Assembly (NCBI GenBank): GCA_902362725.1
Contig: CABIXM010000006.1
Span: forward strand, 62,001-126,000
Direction: 5' to 3'
Origin: Clostridiaceae bacterium
Lineage (GTDB): Bacteria; Bacillota; Clostridia; Lachnospirales; Lachnospiraceae
DNA: 64,000 bases
This document shows positions 15,787 to 24,003 of the stretch, piece by piece. The notes beneath the pieces are model-generated. The model made no database searches, was not told the DNA's origin, and saw nothing but the letters and a program-made list of their open reading frames with translations. Positions within the stretch are counted from its first letter, which is position 1; each line of letters starts with the position of its first letter. Made by a program: the position numbers and the translations under genes.

Positions 15787-16240
15787 TTTTCTTTCTCCAG
15801 ATATGCCAGAACACCACAAACATCAGGTAGCCGATGGCTCCCCCGATGGTGTTCAACAAAAGATCATCCACGTCGAAGCAGCCTACCCGTAAGATAAGCT
15901 GAAAGGTCTCTGCCAGAAGACTCGCCAGAAACGCCAGAATGATCGTGCGCTCCGGCCTTTGCATGGACGGGAATAAGAGCGGTACGGCGAAACCCAGAGG
16001 AATCCCCATGGCCACATTTCCCCAGATATTAATCAGCACCGCCGCTGTCCCCAGCACGTCCCGGTGCATCAGAAATCGCTTAATTTCCCGAAACAGAACC
16101 AGATTATACCGATAATCCGGACTGACATCGGTTCTACCGTAAGCCTCGGAAAAAAACATAAAATAGATCAGGCACGCCAGATATATCATCAGCAGCGCCC
16201 GTCCTATTCTCCTCAGTCTGTCTCTGGAATCTTTTTTCAT
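15767..16240 (-). CDS. VanZ family membrane protein
   Basis: Polytopic protein of 157 residues. It has a membrane helix at about 11-31, then the VanZ-type pattern NIWGNVAMGIPLGFAVPLLFP and the terminal FDVDDLLLNTIGGAIGYLMF, with the conserved D-D-x-x-x-N-T-x-G-x-x-x-G run. VanZ proteins are linked to low-level teicoplanin resistance in VanA clusters, but most chromosomal members have no known role. There are no other van genes here, so resistance should not be assumed. It is co-directional with the 50-residue gene upstream and the small membrane protein downstream. Confidence 0.85.
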   Translation of the reverse strand: MKKDSRDRLRRIGRALLMIYLACLIYFMFFSEAYGRTDVSPDYRYNLVLFREIKRFLMHRDVLGTAAVLINIWGNVAMGIPLGFAVPLLFPSMQRPERTIILAFLASLLAETFQLILRVGCFDVDDLLLNTIGGAIGYLMFVVFWHIWRKKNGEKKL

Positions 16241-16258
16241 GCTGCCCGTCTGTCCACC

Positions 16259-16411
16259 TTAAAACATCAAGTCTGATTTATTTTTCAGCAATCTGGCACC
16301 GTTTACGATGCAGAGAATGCCGGTCACGATACCGGTCACCAGCGCGATAATTCCCAGGACGATGGAGCCGGCCCCTGTCTGTGTCATGGTCTTATACGCT
16401 TTTTCGTTCAT
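16259..16411 (-). CDS. Small single-pass membrane protein, 50 residues
   Basis: A short reading frame between pyrE and the VanZ gene starts with MNEKAYKTMTQTGAG, has one hydrophobic segment at about residues 16-37 rich in Ile, Val and Gly, and ends in a basic tail (ARLLKNKSDLMF). AAGGAGG lies 8 bases before the ATG, a strong ribosome site that supports it as a real gene. It ends 18 bp before the VanZ start. The function is unknown; the glycine-spaced helix suggests helix packing, perhaps with its membrane neighbours. Confidence 0.72.
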   Translation of the reverse strand: MNEKAYKTMTQTGAGSIVLGIIALVTGIVTGILCIVNGARLLKNKSDLMF

Positions 16412-16424
16412 ACCCTACGCCTCC

Positions 16425-17105
16425 TTATTTTGCTCCGTACTGCTCATAGTATGCGTCGATAGCCGCTTTTAATGTATCGTCAATCAGGACTCTGCCCTGG
16501 CAGGGACGATTATAGAGGTGCTCTACCACATCTGCCATGGTAACAATGGCGTTGGTCTCAAAACCGTACAGATCCTTCACCTCATCCAGCGCGCATTTTA
16601 CGCCGCCTTTTCCGACCTCCATACGGTCCAGGGATACCATCAGGCCCACGATCTCCACGTCAGCCGCGCCCTTTACCTTCGGCACGGTCTCCTCCATGGA
16701 CTTGCCAGAGGTGGTCACATCCTCAATCATAACCACACGGTCGCCGTCCTTCAGGCTGCTTCCCAGGAAGCTTCCCTTATCCGCTCCGTGATCCTTTTCT
16801 TCCTTCCGGTCAGAGCAGTAACGAACCTCCTTGCCGTACAGATCGCTGTAGGCGATAGCCGTCACCACACTCAGGGGAATGCCCTTGTAAGCCGGTCCGA
16901 ACAGTACGTCGAAATCGTCGCCGTATCTGTCGTGGATGGCATGGGCGTAATACTGTCCCAGTCTCTTCAACTGTGATCCGGTCACGTAGGCGCCCGCGTT
17001 CATGAAAAACGGGGACTTTCTGCCGCTCTTTAATGTAAATTCACCGAACTTCAAAACGTCGGATTCTACCATAAATTTAATAAATTCCTGCTTGTATGCT
17101 TCCAT
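16425..17105 (-). CDS. pyrE: Orotate phosphoribosyltransferase
   Basis: Transfers phosphoribose from PRPP to orotate in pyrimidine synthesis. It has 226 residues. The substrate-binding SGRKSPFFMNAG segment and the PRPP loop RVVMIEDVTTSGKSMEE are clear. The open frame reaches 17219, but AGGAGG precedes the ATG at 17105, and the longer form would overlap the prepilin peptidase. It is separated from the pyrF-pyrK-pyrD genes by a terminator and the peptidase gene, so it may be transcribed separately from them. Confidence 0.95.
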   Translation of the reverse strand: MEAYKQEFIKFMVESDVLKFGEFTLKSGRKSPFFMNAGAYVTGSQLKRLGQYYAHAIHDRYGDDFDVLFGPAYKGIPLSVVTAIAYSDLYGKEVRYCSDRKEEKDHGADKGSFLGSSLKDGDRVVMIEDVTTSGKSMEETVPKVKGAADVEIVGLMVSLDRMEVGKGGVKCALDEVKDLYGFETNAIVTMADVVEHLYNRPCQGRVLIDDTLKAAIDAYYEQYGAK

Positions 17106-17179
17106 TTTATCTGAACCTCCTGTATTAAGCCATATTTCTTTTATCTTAGCATAAAGTACGCTGCTTCGCAATCCGGCAA

Positions 17180-17671
17180 TTAAAAATTCAGATACCGGGC
17201 CGCTATCCGGTCTCCCCACAGAGCCGCCAGGCCAAGGCCAAAGGCCAGAAACGGTCCCAGGGCAAACTGATCTGTCTTTTTCAGGCGCTTTGTGGCCAGC
17301 ATAAAGGCCGCATAGACGCCCCCGGTCAGCAGACCGAAGAGCATGGCGCAGACAATGGCGTCCATACCCAGGAAAAAGCCGGATGCCGCCATCAGCTTTA
17401 TGTCTCCGCCCCCAAAGGCTCCCGGTACAGCCAAGGTCAGAAGCAGCATGGGAACTGACACAAGCAGCATACCCGTAAGCCGTTCCCCAAGTCCATGCTC
17501 CGGAACCAGAAACAGCTGCGCCATTCCCAGTAATAAAATGAATATGTGAAACCGGTTAGGAATGATCCGGGTACGCCAGTCAATCAGAGCCACCGCCAGT
17601 AAGATTCCAAGATAACAAAGGACTACCGCGTTTTCCAGAGATATCAAATGCAAAAAGTTCTCTAAACTCAT
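17180..17671 (-). CDS. A24 prepilin peptidase-like membrane protease
   Basis: Integral membrane aspartic protease homologue of 163 residues. The two catalytic aspartates are visible in ALIDWRTRIIPN and the GxGD motif GGGDIKLM, with about five to six membrane segments. It lacks the N-terminal methyltransferase/cysteine domain of full PilD, so it is the short TadV/CpaA-like form. An upstream ATG at 17683 directly abuts AAGGAGG and is too close to it, so the second ATG is chosen, though this is not certain. No pilin or secretion gene lies nearby; it is wedged between pyrimidine genes. Confidence 0.85.
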   Translation of the reverse strand: MSLENFLHLISLENAVVLCYLGILLAVALIDWRTRIIPNRFHIFILLLGMAQLFLVPEHGLGERLTGMLLVSVPMLLLTLAVPGAFGGGDIKLMAASGFFLGMDAIVCAMLFGLLTGGVYAAFMLATKRLKKTDQFALGPFLAFGLGLAALWGDRIAARYLNF

Positions 17672-17716
17672 CCGGCTTTTCATCCTCCTTATTGCAGAGC
17701 CGCTTCCCGCTTATAC

Positions 17717-17746
17717 AAAAAGCACTGGAAGCATCCAGTGCTTTTC
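17717..17746 (-). terminator. Intrinsic terminator after pyrD
   Basis: AGCACTGGA and TCCAGTGCT pair around a 4-base loop, extended by A-T pairs, and are followed on the minus strand by TTTTTG. It lies just after the pyrD stop codon and ends the pyrF-pyrK-pyrD transcript. Confidence 0.85.
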
Positions 17747-17750
17747 AATA

Positions 17751-18659
17751 CTATTTGACGGCTCCAACAAGCTCGTTGATGTCGGATACCTGATATTTTT
17801 TCATATAGGCCAGGATACCCTCTGCCGTCTCCTTTGCCGCATAGGGATTGGCAAAATTGGCAGTTCCTACCGATACGGCCGTTGCGCCTGCCAGGATAAA
17901 CTCCATGGCGTCGTCGCCATTGGTAATGCCGCCCATGCCGATGATGGGAAGCTTCACGGCATTTGCCACCTGATATACCATCCGCACTGCCACAGGCTTC
18001 ACAGCCGGACCGGACATACCTCCGGTCTTGTTGGCAATGGCAAAGGTACGGCGGTTGATATCGATCTTCATTCCGGTCAGGGTATTGATAAGGGACAGTA
18101 CGTCCGCCCCTCCCGCCTCCGCTGCCCGCGCCATCTCCGTGATGTCGGTCACGTTGGGACTCAGCTTCATGATAACCGGCTTCTTCGCGTACTTCTTTAC
18201 TTCCTTTGTGATGGCCTCCAGGGCCTCCGGCTTCTGGCCGAAGGCGATGCCGCCCTCCTTCACATTGGGACAGGAGACATTGATCTCCAGCATATCCACG
18301 TCCGCGTCGGACAGGCGTTCCACCGCGTCGCAGTAATCCTCGGTGGTCTTGCCACAGACATTGACGATGATCTTCGTATCGTATTTCTTAAGCTTCGGCA
18401 GATCCCGCTCCAGAAATACGTCCAGACCCGGATTCTGAAGTCCGATGGCGTTCAGCATGCCGCTCTTCGTTTCCGCGATACGCGGGGTGGGATTGCCGGG
18501 CCAGGGCACATTGGCCACGCCCTTGGTTACTACGGCTCCCAGCTCGCCCAGGTCGTAAAATTCTCCGTATTCGCCGGCGGATCCGAAGGTTCCGGAGGCT
18601 GTCATCACCGGATTCTTAAGCTCGACTCCGGCCAGATTTACACTTGTCTTGTATTCCAT
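17751..18659 (-). CDS. pyrD: Dihydroorotate dehydrogenase B, catalytic subunit
   Basis: FMN-containing TIM-barrel enzyme of 302 residues that oxidises dihydroorotate. Class 1B features are present: NPVMTASGTFG near the start, NVSCPNVKEGG, and the active-site cysteine context of INVSCPN. The GMGGITNGDDAMEF segment binds the FMN phosphate. It follows pyrK by 17 bp, and the pair forms the NAD-linked heterotetramer usual in Gram-positives. A terminator follows immediately. Confidence 0.96.
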   Translation of the reverse strand: MEYKTSVNLAGVELKNPVMTASGTFGSAGEYGEFYDLGELGAVVTKGVANVPWPGNPTPRIAETKSGMLNAIGLQNPGLDVFLERDLPKLKKYDTKIIVNVCGKTTEDYCDAVERLSDADVDMLEINVSCPNVKEGGIAFGQKPEALEAITKEVKKYAKKPVIMKLSPNVTDITEMARAAEAGGADVLSLINTLTGMKIDINRRTFAIANKTGGMSGPAVKPVAVRMVYQVANAVKLPIIGMGGITNGDDAMEFILAGATAVSVGTANFANPYAAKETAEGILAYMKKYQVSDINELVGAVK

Positions 18660-18676
18660 AGCTCTTCTTCCTCCGG

Positions 18677-19447
18677 TTACAGTTCGATTTCGTCAGCCGC
18701 AAAGACCGGACCGTCCTTGCAGATGCGCTTATTTTTCACGTTCGTGTGGGCGTCCACATCCTTGGACTTGCAGACGCAGGCCAGACAGGCTCCGATGCCG
18801 CAGGCCATCCGCTCCTCCAGGGACAGATAACAGTCGATGCCCTGCTCTTCGGCGTAAGCCTTCAGGGCCCGTAGCATGGGGCCGGGGCCGCAGGCAAAGA
18901 TGGCGTCTGCGTGGAGATCGTTCTCTTTGATGGCGTCCAGCACATTGCCTCTGGTTCCGGCGCTGCCGTCCTCTGTAGCTACCACAAGCTTCGCATGGCG
19001 GGACAGCTCGTCCTTCAGGAACAGATCCCCGCCCCGGTAACCGGATACCACGATCTTCTCGCCGGGAAGCTGCTTTGACAGCTCCACCATGGGCGGTACG
19101 CCGATGCCGCCTCCGATGAGGAATACTTTTTTATAGCCCTTGTCCAGAGGGAAGCCATTTCCCAGGGGGCCGATGAGGCGTAAGGTCTCTCCCGCGCCGT
19201 AGCCGGAAAACTCTGCGGTTCCGGCTCCTGCCTTCCGGTATACCAGACGCAGGGTTTTATTCTCTTTATCAATCTCACAGATACTGATGGGCCGGGGCAG
19301 AAGCCGGGACTCATCGTGGCAGTAGACGGACACAAACTGACCGGGTCTTGCCTCCTCTGCGATATGCTCTGTCTGAAGCCACAGGCTGTAGACGCCCGGG
19401 GCAATCTCACGCTGCTCTTTGATAAGCGCTGTTTCCTGATATTTCAT
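18677..19447 (-). CDS. pyrK: Dihydroorotate dehydrogenase B, electron transfer subunit
   Basis: Iron-sulfur flavoprotein of 256 residues that passes electrons from PyrD to NAD. The FAD-binding RPISICEID segment and the nucleotide-binding GGGIGVPPM follow in order. The C-terminal [2Fe-2S] cysteines lie in ACGIGACLACVCKSK plus a later CKDG. It is the middle gene of pyrF-pyrK-pyrD and is preceded by TAGGAGAAGG. Confidence 0.96.
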   Translation of the reverse strand: MKYQETALIKEQREIAPGVYSLWLQTEHIAEEARPGQFVSVYCHDESRLLPRPISICEIDKENKTLRLVYRKAGAGTAEFSGYGAGETLRLIGPLGNGFPLDKGYKKVFLIGGGIGVPPMVELSKQLPGEKIVVSGYRGGDLFLKDELSRHAKLVVATEDGSAGTRGNVLDAIKENDLHADAIFACGPGPMLRALKAYAEEQGIDCYLSLEERMACGIGACLACVCKSKDVDAHTNVKNKRICKDGPVFAADEIEL

Positions 19448-19456
19448 AGCCTTCTC

Positions 19457-20386
19457 CTATCGTGCGTTCAGTGCGCCGCTGATGTCGGCTACCATGTCTT
19501 CCACCGCCGCGCGGGAAGCGTCGCCGAAGTTTTCCGCGCCGAATTTTGCGTACTTCTCCTGCTTGTATGCGGCAATGATGCCTCTGGAGGAGTTGACAAT
19601 GGCTCCCAGACCGTCCTCGTTAAAGAAGTTCACCAGATCCTTGCCCTTGCCGCCCTGCGCGCCGTAGCCCGGCACCAGAATAAAGGTCTTCGGCATGAGC
19701 TTTCTCAGCACTGCGCCCATCTCCGGATAGGTAGCGCCGACCACTGCGCCGATGTAGCTGTAACCGGACCCGCCCATGTGATCCTCGCCCCACTCGGCTA
19801 CCTTCTCGCCCACCAGCTCGTAGAGCGGACGGCCGTTTACCAGCTGATCCTGGAACTCGCCGCTGGATGGATTGGAGGTTTTTACCAGGATAAACAGACC
19901 CTTATTTTCCTCTTTACATACCTCGATGAAGGGCTTCACGCCGTCGCTGCCCAGGTACGGGTTCACGGTGGCGAAATCCTCGTCGAAGGGAACGTAGCAC
20001 TTGCTGCCCACCTGTACCTTGCCCAGATGACCTACCGCATAGGCTGCGGAGGTGGAGCCGATGTCGCCGCGCTTGATGTCGCCGATGACTACCAGGTCTT
20101 TGGATTTGCAGTAATCGATGGTCTTCTTATATGCCTTCAGGCCCTCGATACCGAACTGCTCATACATGGCGATCTGAGGCTTTACCGCCGGAATCAGGTC
20201 GTAGGTCTTGTCCACGATCTCCTTGTTGAACTGCCAGATGGCCTCTGCTGCTCCCTCCAGGGTCTCGCCGTACTCCGCGAACGCCTTTTTCTGGATATGT
20301 TCGGGAATATAGTTCAGCATCGGGTCCAGTCCCACCACGATGGGTGCTCCGGTCTTCTGAATCTTTGCAATCAGCTTGTTAATCAT
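19457..20386 (-). CDS. pyrF: Orotidine 5'-phosphate decarboxylase, group 2
   Basis: Converts OMP to UMP. The 309-residue length and the spread-out motif VIGDIKRGDIGSTS, with the catalytic Asp-x-Lys-x-x-Asp, define the longer group 2 family rather than the 240-residue group 1. The ATG at 20386 is preceded by AAGGAGA; the frame extends to 20455, but the extension lies around the promoter. It is the first gene of the pyrimidine operon. Confidence 0.95.
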   Translation of the reverse strand: MINKLIAKIQKTGAPIVVGLDPMLNYIPEHIQKKAFAEYGETLEGAAEAIWQFNKEIVDKTYDLIPAVKPQIAMYEQFGIEGLKAYKKTIDYCKSKDLVVIGDIKRGDIGSTSAAYAVGHLGKVQVGSKCYVPFDEDFATVNPYLGSDGVKPFIEVCKEENKGLFILVKTSNPSSGEFQDQLVNGRPLYELVGEKVAEWGEDHMGGSGYSYIGAVVGATYPEMGAVLRKLMPKTFILVPGYGAQGGKGKDLVNFFNEDGLGAIVNSSRGIIAAYKQEKYAKFGAENFGDASRAAVEDMVADISGALNAR

Positions 20387-20427
20387 CTTCGTTCTCCTTC
20401 GTCTTATAGAGTTTTTTAGTTTCCCTG

Positions 20428-20454
20428 TGGGCTTGCGTATCTGTCGCAGACCCA
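20428..20454 (-). promoter_or_regulatory. Leader hairpin of the pyrF operon
   Basis: On the minus strand, TGGG/CCCA and TGCG/CGCA stems with a symmetric two-base internal loop form a 27-base hairpin starting about 3 bases after the predicted transcription start. It does not carry the PyrR-binding consensus as I know it. It may stabilise the 5' end or take part in UTP-sensitive regulation. Confidence 0.4.
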
Positions 20455-20463
20455 TTTGAGAAA

Positions 20464-20492
20464 ATTATATAATAATTTTTTCCGGATTGCAA
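20464..20492 (-). promoter_or_regulatory. Promoter of the pyrF-pyrK-pyrD operon
   Basis: On the minus strand, TTGCAA (20492-20487), a 17-base spacer and TATAAT (20469-20464) make a near-consensus promoter. It lies in the gap between the hflX stop and pyrF. A GCAACT/AGTTGC inverted repeat at 20489-20507 overlaps the -35 box. Confidence 0.8.
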
Positions 20493-20513
20493 CTGCGAGG
20501 GAGTTGCCATCCC

Positions 20514-21749
20514 TTAATAATTGCGCGGCATCCAGGCCCGGATGAAAATGCCGTCCTCGCGATACTCTTCTTCCAGCACCTGTCCTATTTTGCGAATCCG
20601 CTGAATATCCCCCGCCTGTGCGTAGGGAAACAGCTTTTCCACCTGCACCCTGCTGTTCCGAAGCTGCTCCTCCAGGACCTCCAGAAGTTCTTCAAGGCCC
20701 TTCCCGGTTCCGGCGGAAATGCCGATGGTACGCACCGCATTCGCATCCTTCGGAAGCTCGCTGTCCGCTGCCAGATCCCGCTTGTTAAATAATGTGATCA
20801 CTGGCTTGCCTGCGATACCCAGCCGATCCAGGGTCTCATAGACCGCCTCCATCTGGGCGTCCATCTGCGGATTCACGCTGTCCACTACGTGAAGAATATA
20901 GTCGGCATAGCGGGCCTCCTCCAACGTACTCTTGAAGGCCTCCACCAGATGGTGGGGCAATTTCCGGATAAAGCCGACTGTGTCCGTCAAAAGAATGGAC
21001 TGTCCACTGGGGAGCTCCATTCTTCGGGTGGTGGGATCCAGGGTCGCGAATAACTTATCTTCCGCCAAGATGCCCGCTCCGGTGAGCGCATTCAATAAGG
21101 TAGACTTGCCTGCATTTGTGTAGCCCACGATGGCCGCCACCGGAACTGCCTCATTCAGGCGCTTCTTTCTTGCCGTATCCCGGTGAATCTGCATCTCTTT
21201 TAATTCCCGGTTCAGGCGGGCAATACGGCTCTTGATAAGTCTCCGGTCAGTCTCCAGTTTTTTCTCGCCGGGACCTCTGGTACCGATACCGCCGCCCAGT
21301 CTGGACATGGCGATGCCCTTTCCGGTAAGTCTCGCCAGACGATAGCGAAGCTGGGCCAGCTCCACCTGAAGTTTTCCCTCACTGGTGGTGGCGTGCTGGG
21401 CGAAGATATCCAGGATAACCAGGGTCCGGTCCATGACCTTCAGATCCAGCTCCTGCTCCAGGCCACGCAGCTGGGCCGGGGTCAGCTCATCGTCGCAGAT
21501 GACGCCGTCCGCGTGCAATTCTGCCGCCAGCTCCCGGACCTCGTCGATCTTACCGCTGCCGATATAGGTGCCCGGATGCATGCTTTCCCGGTTCTGGATG
21601 ACCCGGCCTACGGCCTCCGCCCCTGCGGTGTCAGCCAGCTCTGCCAGCTCATCCAGGGATTCCTCCACATTTTCATTTTCCCGGGTGCAGACGCCGATGA
21701 GAATAACCCGCTCCCGGGCCGCTTCTTTATTTTCGTATAGTTCTGCCAA
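20514..21749 (-). CDS. hflX: Ribosome-associated GTPase HflX
   Basis: GTPase of the OBG/HflX group that splits or rescues stalled ribosomes. With a TTG start at 21749, the protein has 411 residues. The HflX N-terminal domain carries DDELTPAQLRGLEQEL, and the linker has SRLGGGIGTRGPGEKKLE. G1 is GYTNAGKST, G3 DTVGF and G4 NKRD. The TTG start follows AGGAGG by 7 bases and lies 26 bp past the upstream glycosyltransferase stop, whereas the longer frame to 21821 overlaps that gene. Its place at the end of an envelope gene run looks incidental. Confidence 0.92.
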   Translation of the reverse strand: MAELYENKEAARERVILIGVCTRENENVEESLDELAELADTAGAEAVGRVIQNRESMHPGTYIGSGKIDEVRELAAELHADGVICDDELTPAQLRGLEQELDLKVMDRTLVILDIFAQHATTSEGKLQVELAQLRYRLARLTGKGIAMSRLGGGIGTRGPGEKKLETDRRLIKSRIARLNRELKEMQIHRDTARKKRLNEAVPVAAIVGYTNAGKSTLLNALTGAGILAEDKLFATLDPTTRRMELPSGQSILLTDTVGFIRKLPHHLVEAFKSTLEEARYADYILHVVDSVNPQMDAQMEAVYETLDRLGIAGKPVITLFNKRDLAADSELPKDANAVRTIGISAGTGKGLEELLEVLEEQLRNSRVQVEKLFPYAQAGDIQRIRKIGQVLEEEYREDGIFIRAWMPRNY

Positions 21750-21775
21750 AATCTGTCCTCCTGCTGATACACGCT

Positions 21776-22696
21776 TTATTTCCAGTAAGCCCGGTTCATG
21801 GTGCAGCCCAGCACCAGCCACCGGGGCAGCTTCCGATAACGCTTACCCATCCTGTAACCCAGGAACTTCCAGCCGCTCTGCCACACCAGCGTCACGATGA
21901 GCCAGGGCTTCCCGATCTGCAGACAATGGGCTGCGGTTTTCTTCACCAGCCGGATGCCCTCTCCCTCGGAGGCCACGCCGTCGAAGATCTCCGGGTGATC
22001 GGCCTGGGATACGGCCAGATCGAAGTTCCGGTGGAATTGCTCGATACCGCTGTAATTGTGGGAATGGATGACCCGGGCATCCGCCGCGTAGGCGATGGCG
22101 TAACCGGCCTTAATAAGCCCGCCCGCATAAATCATATCCTCGTTGAAAATGGTTTTTTTGATAAAGCCTCCCAGGTTTACATAAGTCTCCCGTTCGTACA
22201 GGGCGCACACATTGGAGCAGAAGAAAGTCTTAATGCCCAGTTCCGGAAGATCCGCCGCCGTCTTTACCCGGCTTTCCTCCGGATAGTTAAAGACCCGGGT
22301 AAAGCGCTCCAGCTCCCTGCAGTCCGGTCTCGCCAGTTGTCTTGCGTAAGCCGCCCTGATCCGGGGCTCCGTAAAGGCCGCCGCCAGACGCTCTACCAGA
22401 TATTCATCCGCCGGAATGGCGTCCTGGGTCAGAAACAGCAGGTAGTCTGCGTCAGACAGCCGCGCGCCGGCGTCCCGGGTGCCGCCGTGGTCAAATTCGT
22501 TTTTGTCCAGTTCATGGAGCTCTGCCTTTGGGCAATCCGCCAGCAGAGCCTGCACGTCCGTCTCCGTCCGGGTGTTCATCACAATGATTCTGCGCACCGG
22601 CCGGGTCTGCCGGGACAGCCGCTTTAAAAGCTCCCGGAATTCCGCCCCCGGGCGATAAGCCGGGATAACGACGTCGATGATAGTCTGTTCGTTCAT
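21776..22696 (-). CDS. GT2 glycosyltransferase (rhamnosyltransferase-like)
   Basis: Cytoplasmic glycosyltransferase of 306 residues with a GT-A fold. It begins with VVIPAYRPGAEF, has an LTQDA motif in place of a plain DxD near residue 92, a GGTRD loop, and FNEDMIYAGGL near the acceptor side, features shared with rhamnosyltransferases of the RfbF/WbbL type. With rfbABC in the same window, transfer of a rhamnose-like residue is plausible but not proved. It lies after the LCP gene and its terminator and just before hflX. Confidence 0.82.
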   Translation of the reverse strand: MNEQTIIDVVIPAYRPGAEFRELLKRLSRQTRPVRRIIVMNTRTETDVQALLADCPKAELHELDKNEFDHGGTRDAGARLSDADYLLFLTQDAIPADEYLVERLAAAFTEPRIRAAYARQLARPDCRELERFTRVFNYPEESRVKTAADLPELGIKTFFCSNVCALYERETYVNLGGFIKKTIFNEDMIYAGGLIKAGYAIAYAADARVIHSHNYSGIEQFHRNFDLAVSQADHPEIFDGVASEGEGIRLVKKTAAHCLQIGKPWLIVTLVWQSGWKFLGYRMGKRYRKLPRWLVLGCTMNRAYWK

Positions 22697-22710
22697 AGGT
22701 TTCCCCCTCT

Positions 22711-22743
22711 GAAAAAATGGACGAGGCTGATTTCCCCGTCCAT
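22711..22743 (-). terminator. Intrinsic terminator after the LCP gene
   Basis: On the minus strand, ATGGACGGGG pairs with the CCTCGTCCAT side around a loop and is followed by TTTTTT. It lies 19 bp past the LCP stop codon and ends, at least partly, the long envelope transcript before the rhamnosyltransferase-like gene. Confidence 0.8.
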
Positions 22744-22761
22744 CTCGTTTGTCCTGTGTAA

Positions 22762-23976
22762 TTACTCGGTTGACTTGGCCGTCACGCCTGTATCGGAAAT
22801 GATCTTTTCGTTGATCTTCAGAACCGTCGGCGACGGATAGTAATCCTCCTCATTGAAGAGGAACTTGTGCAGCTCGGTGACGTTCAGTTCCAGATCTGCA
22901 GGCACAACCATATCCTGCTTGTTGATCTTCTTATTTTCGATATAGGTCGGGAAGCCGCCGCTCTCGCCCAGATCGTAGGACATCATATTGGCTGCCATTC
23001 CGATCATAGTGGTCTTCGGAATATTCGTAGATACCAGCGGGAAGACGTCGTCCACGATCTTATTGATGGTGCCCAGCCCCGCTCCCTTGGCCTTCTCTAC
23101 GATCTTGCTGATGACCATTCTCTGGCGTTCGGTACGCTTAAAGTCGCTGCCCGCCGTATAACGGATCCGGCAGTAGGCCGTCGCCTGCAGACCGTCCAGG
23201 GTCTGTAAGCCCGGTCCCTCCAGGAAGGGACTGTAGTGATCGAGGTAAGCCTCGGAAATCTCCGTGGTCTCATACATGTAGGCGTTGACATACTCCCACT
23301 CGTCGTCCTGCACGTCAATCTCGATGCCGCCCAGTGCGTCGATGGTCTTGATCAGAGCCACGAAGTCCACGCTCACATAGTACTGGATGTTCAGATCCAG
23401 GTTGGTGTTCAGCATTTCCATGGCCTGCTTGGGTCCGCCGCTCTTATAGGCCGCGTTACATTTGCCGTAGGTGTCGTCCGCCCGGTTCAAATAGGTATCG
23501 CGGTATACGGACATAAGCTTAACCTCTTTGGTCTCGTTGTTGATGCTGGCGATGATCATGGTGTCGCTTCGGTTGCCTGCGCCCAGCTCGCCAATCTTAC
23601 GGGTATCGATACCGAAGAGAGCGATATTGGTGTAGCCCTTCAGCAGTTTGGCAGTATCAGCGTCCATATCCTCGTTGACGTCTACCTCGCCGACGTCCTC
23701 GCTCTGGAGCTTGTCAAGCTTCCCCAGTCCCCAGACGCCCACGCCCAGAATCAGAATCAGGAATATTTCCAGAACCAGGATTCCAATCATCCGTTTTTTC
23801 CGTTTCGCCCTTTTGCGCTTCCTTGAGATTTTGCGCCTCTCCTCTGCCGTATAAGCATTTCTGCTGCCATGAGAATCATGTGCGCTGTGTGTGCTGCGGG
23901 ATCCGTGACTGCCTCTTTTCCGCGTACTGTACTCCTCGTCCCGTCCTCTCGCATTTCTGCCTCTTTTATCTGCCAT
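22762..23976 (-). CDS. LytR-CpsA-Psr family glycopolymer ligase
   Basis: Membrane-anchored enzyme that transfers lipid-linked cell wall polymers onto peptidoglycan. It has 404 residues. A very basic cytoplasmic tail of about 60 residues rich in Arg, Lys, Ser and His precedes one membrane helix. The LCP domain follows, with NIALFGIDTR, NRSDTMIIASIN and SVYRDTYL, holding the conserved Arg and Asp that bind the pyrophosphate lipid, and RTERQRMVI later. The ATG at 23976 has AAAGGA ahead; the upstream ATG at 23997 has no ribosome site. It lies next to the initiating sugar-phosphate transferase, which fits attachment of the polymer made here. Confidence 0.93.
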   Translation of the reverse strand: MADKRGRNARGRDEEYSTRKRGSHGSRSTHSAHDSHGSRNAYTAEERRKISRKRKRAKRKKRMIGILVLEIFLILILGVGVWGLGKLDKLQSEDVGEVDVNEDMDADTAKLLKGYTNIALFGIDTRKIGELGAGNRSDTMIIASINNETKEVKLMSVYRDTYLNRADDTYGKCNAAYKSGGPKQAMEMLNTNLDLNIQYYVSVDFVALIKTIDALGGIEIDVQDDEWEYVNAYMYETTEISEAYLDHYSPFLEGPGLQTLDGLQATAYCRIRYTAGSDFKRTERQRMVISKIVEKAKGAGLGTINKIVDDVFPLVSTNIPKTTMIGMAANMMSYDLGESGGFPTYIENKKINKQDMVVPADLELNVTELHKFLFNEEDYYPSPTVLKINEKIISDTGVTAKSTE

Positions 23977-24003
23977 ACGTGAAATCCTTTCTTGCATTGA
24001 CGC

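Noticed and set aside
15767..16240. Glycopeptide resistance locus from the VanZ homologue
   Set aside because: Only the VanZ-type protein is present; no vanA, vanH, vanX or regulators are nearby, and VanZ family members are common on chromosomes without resistance.
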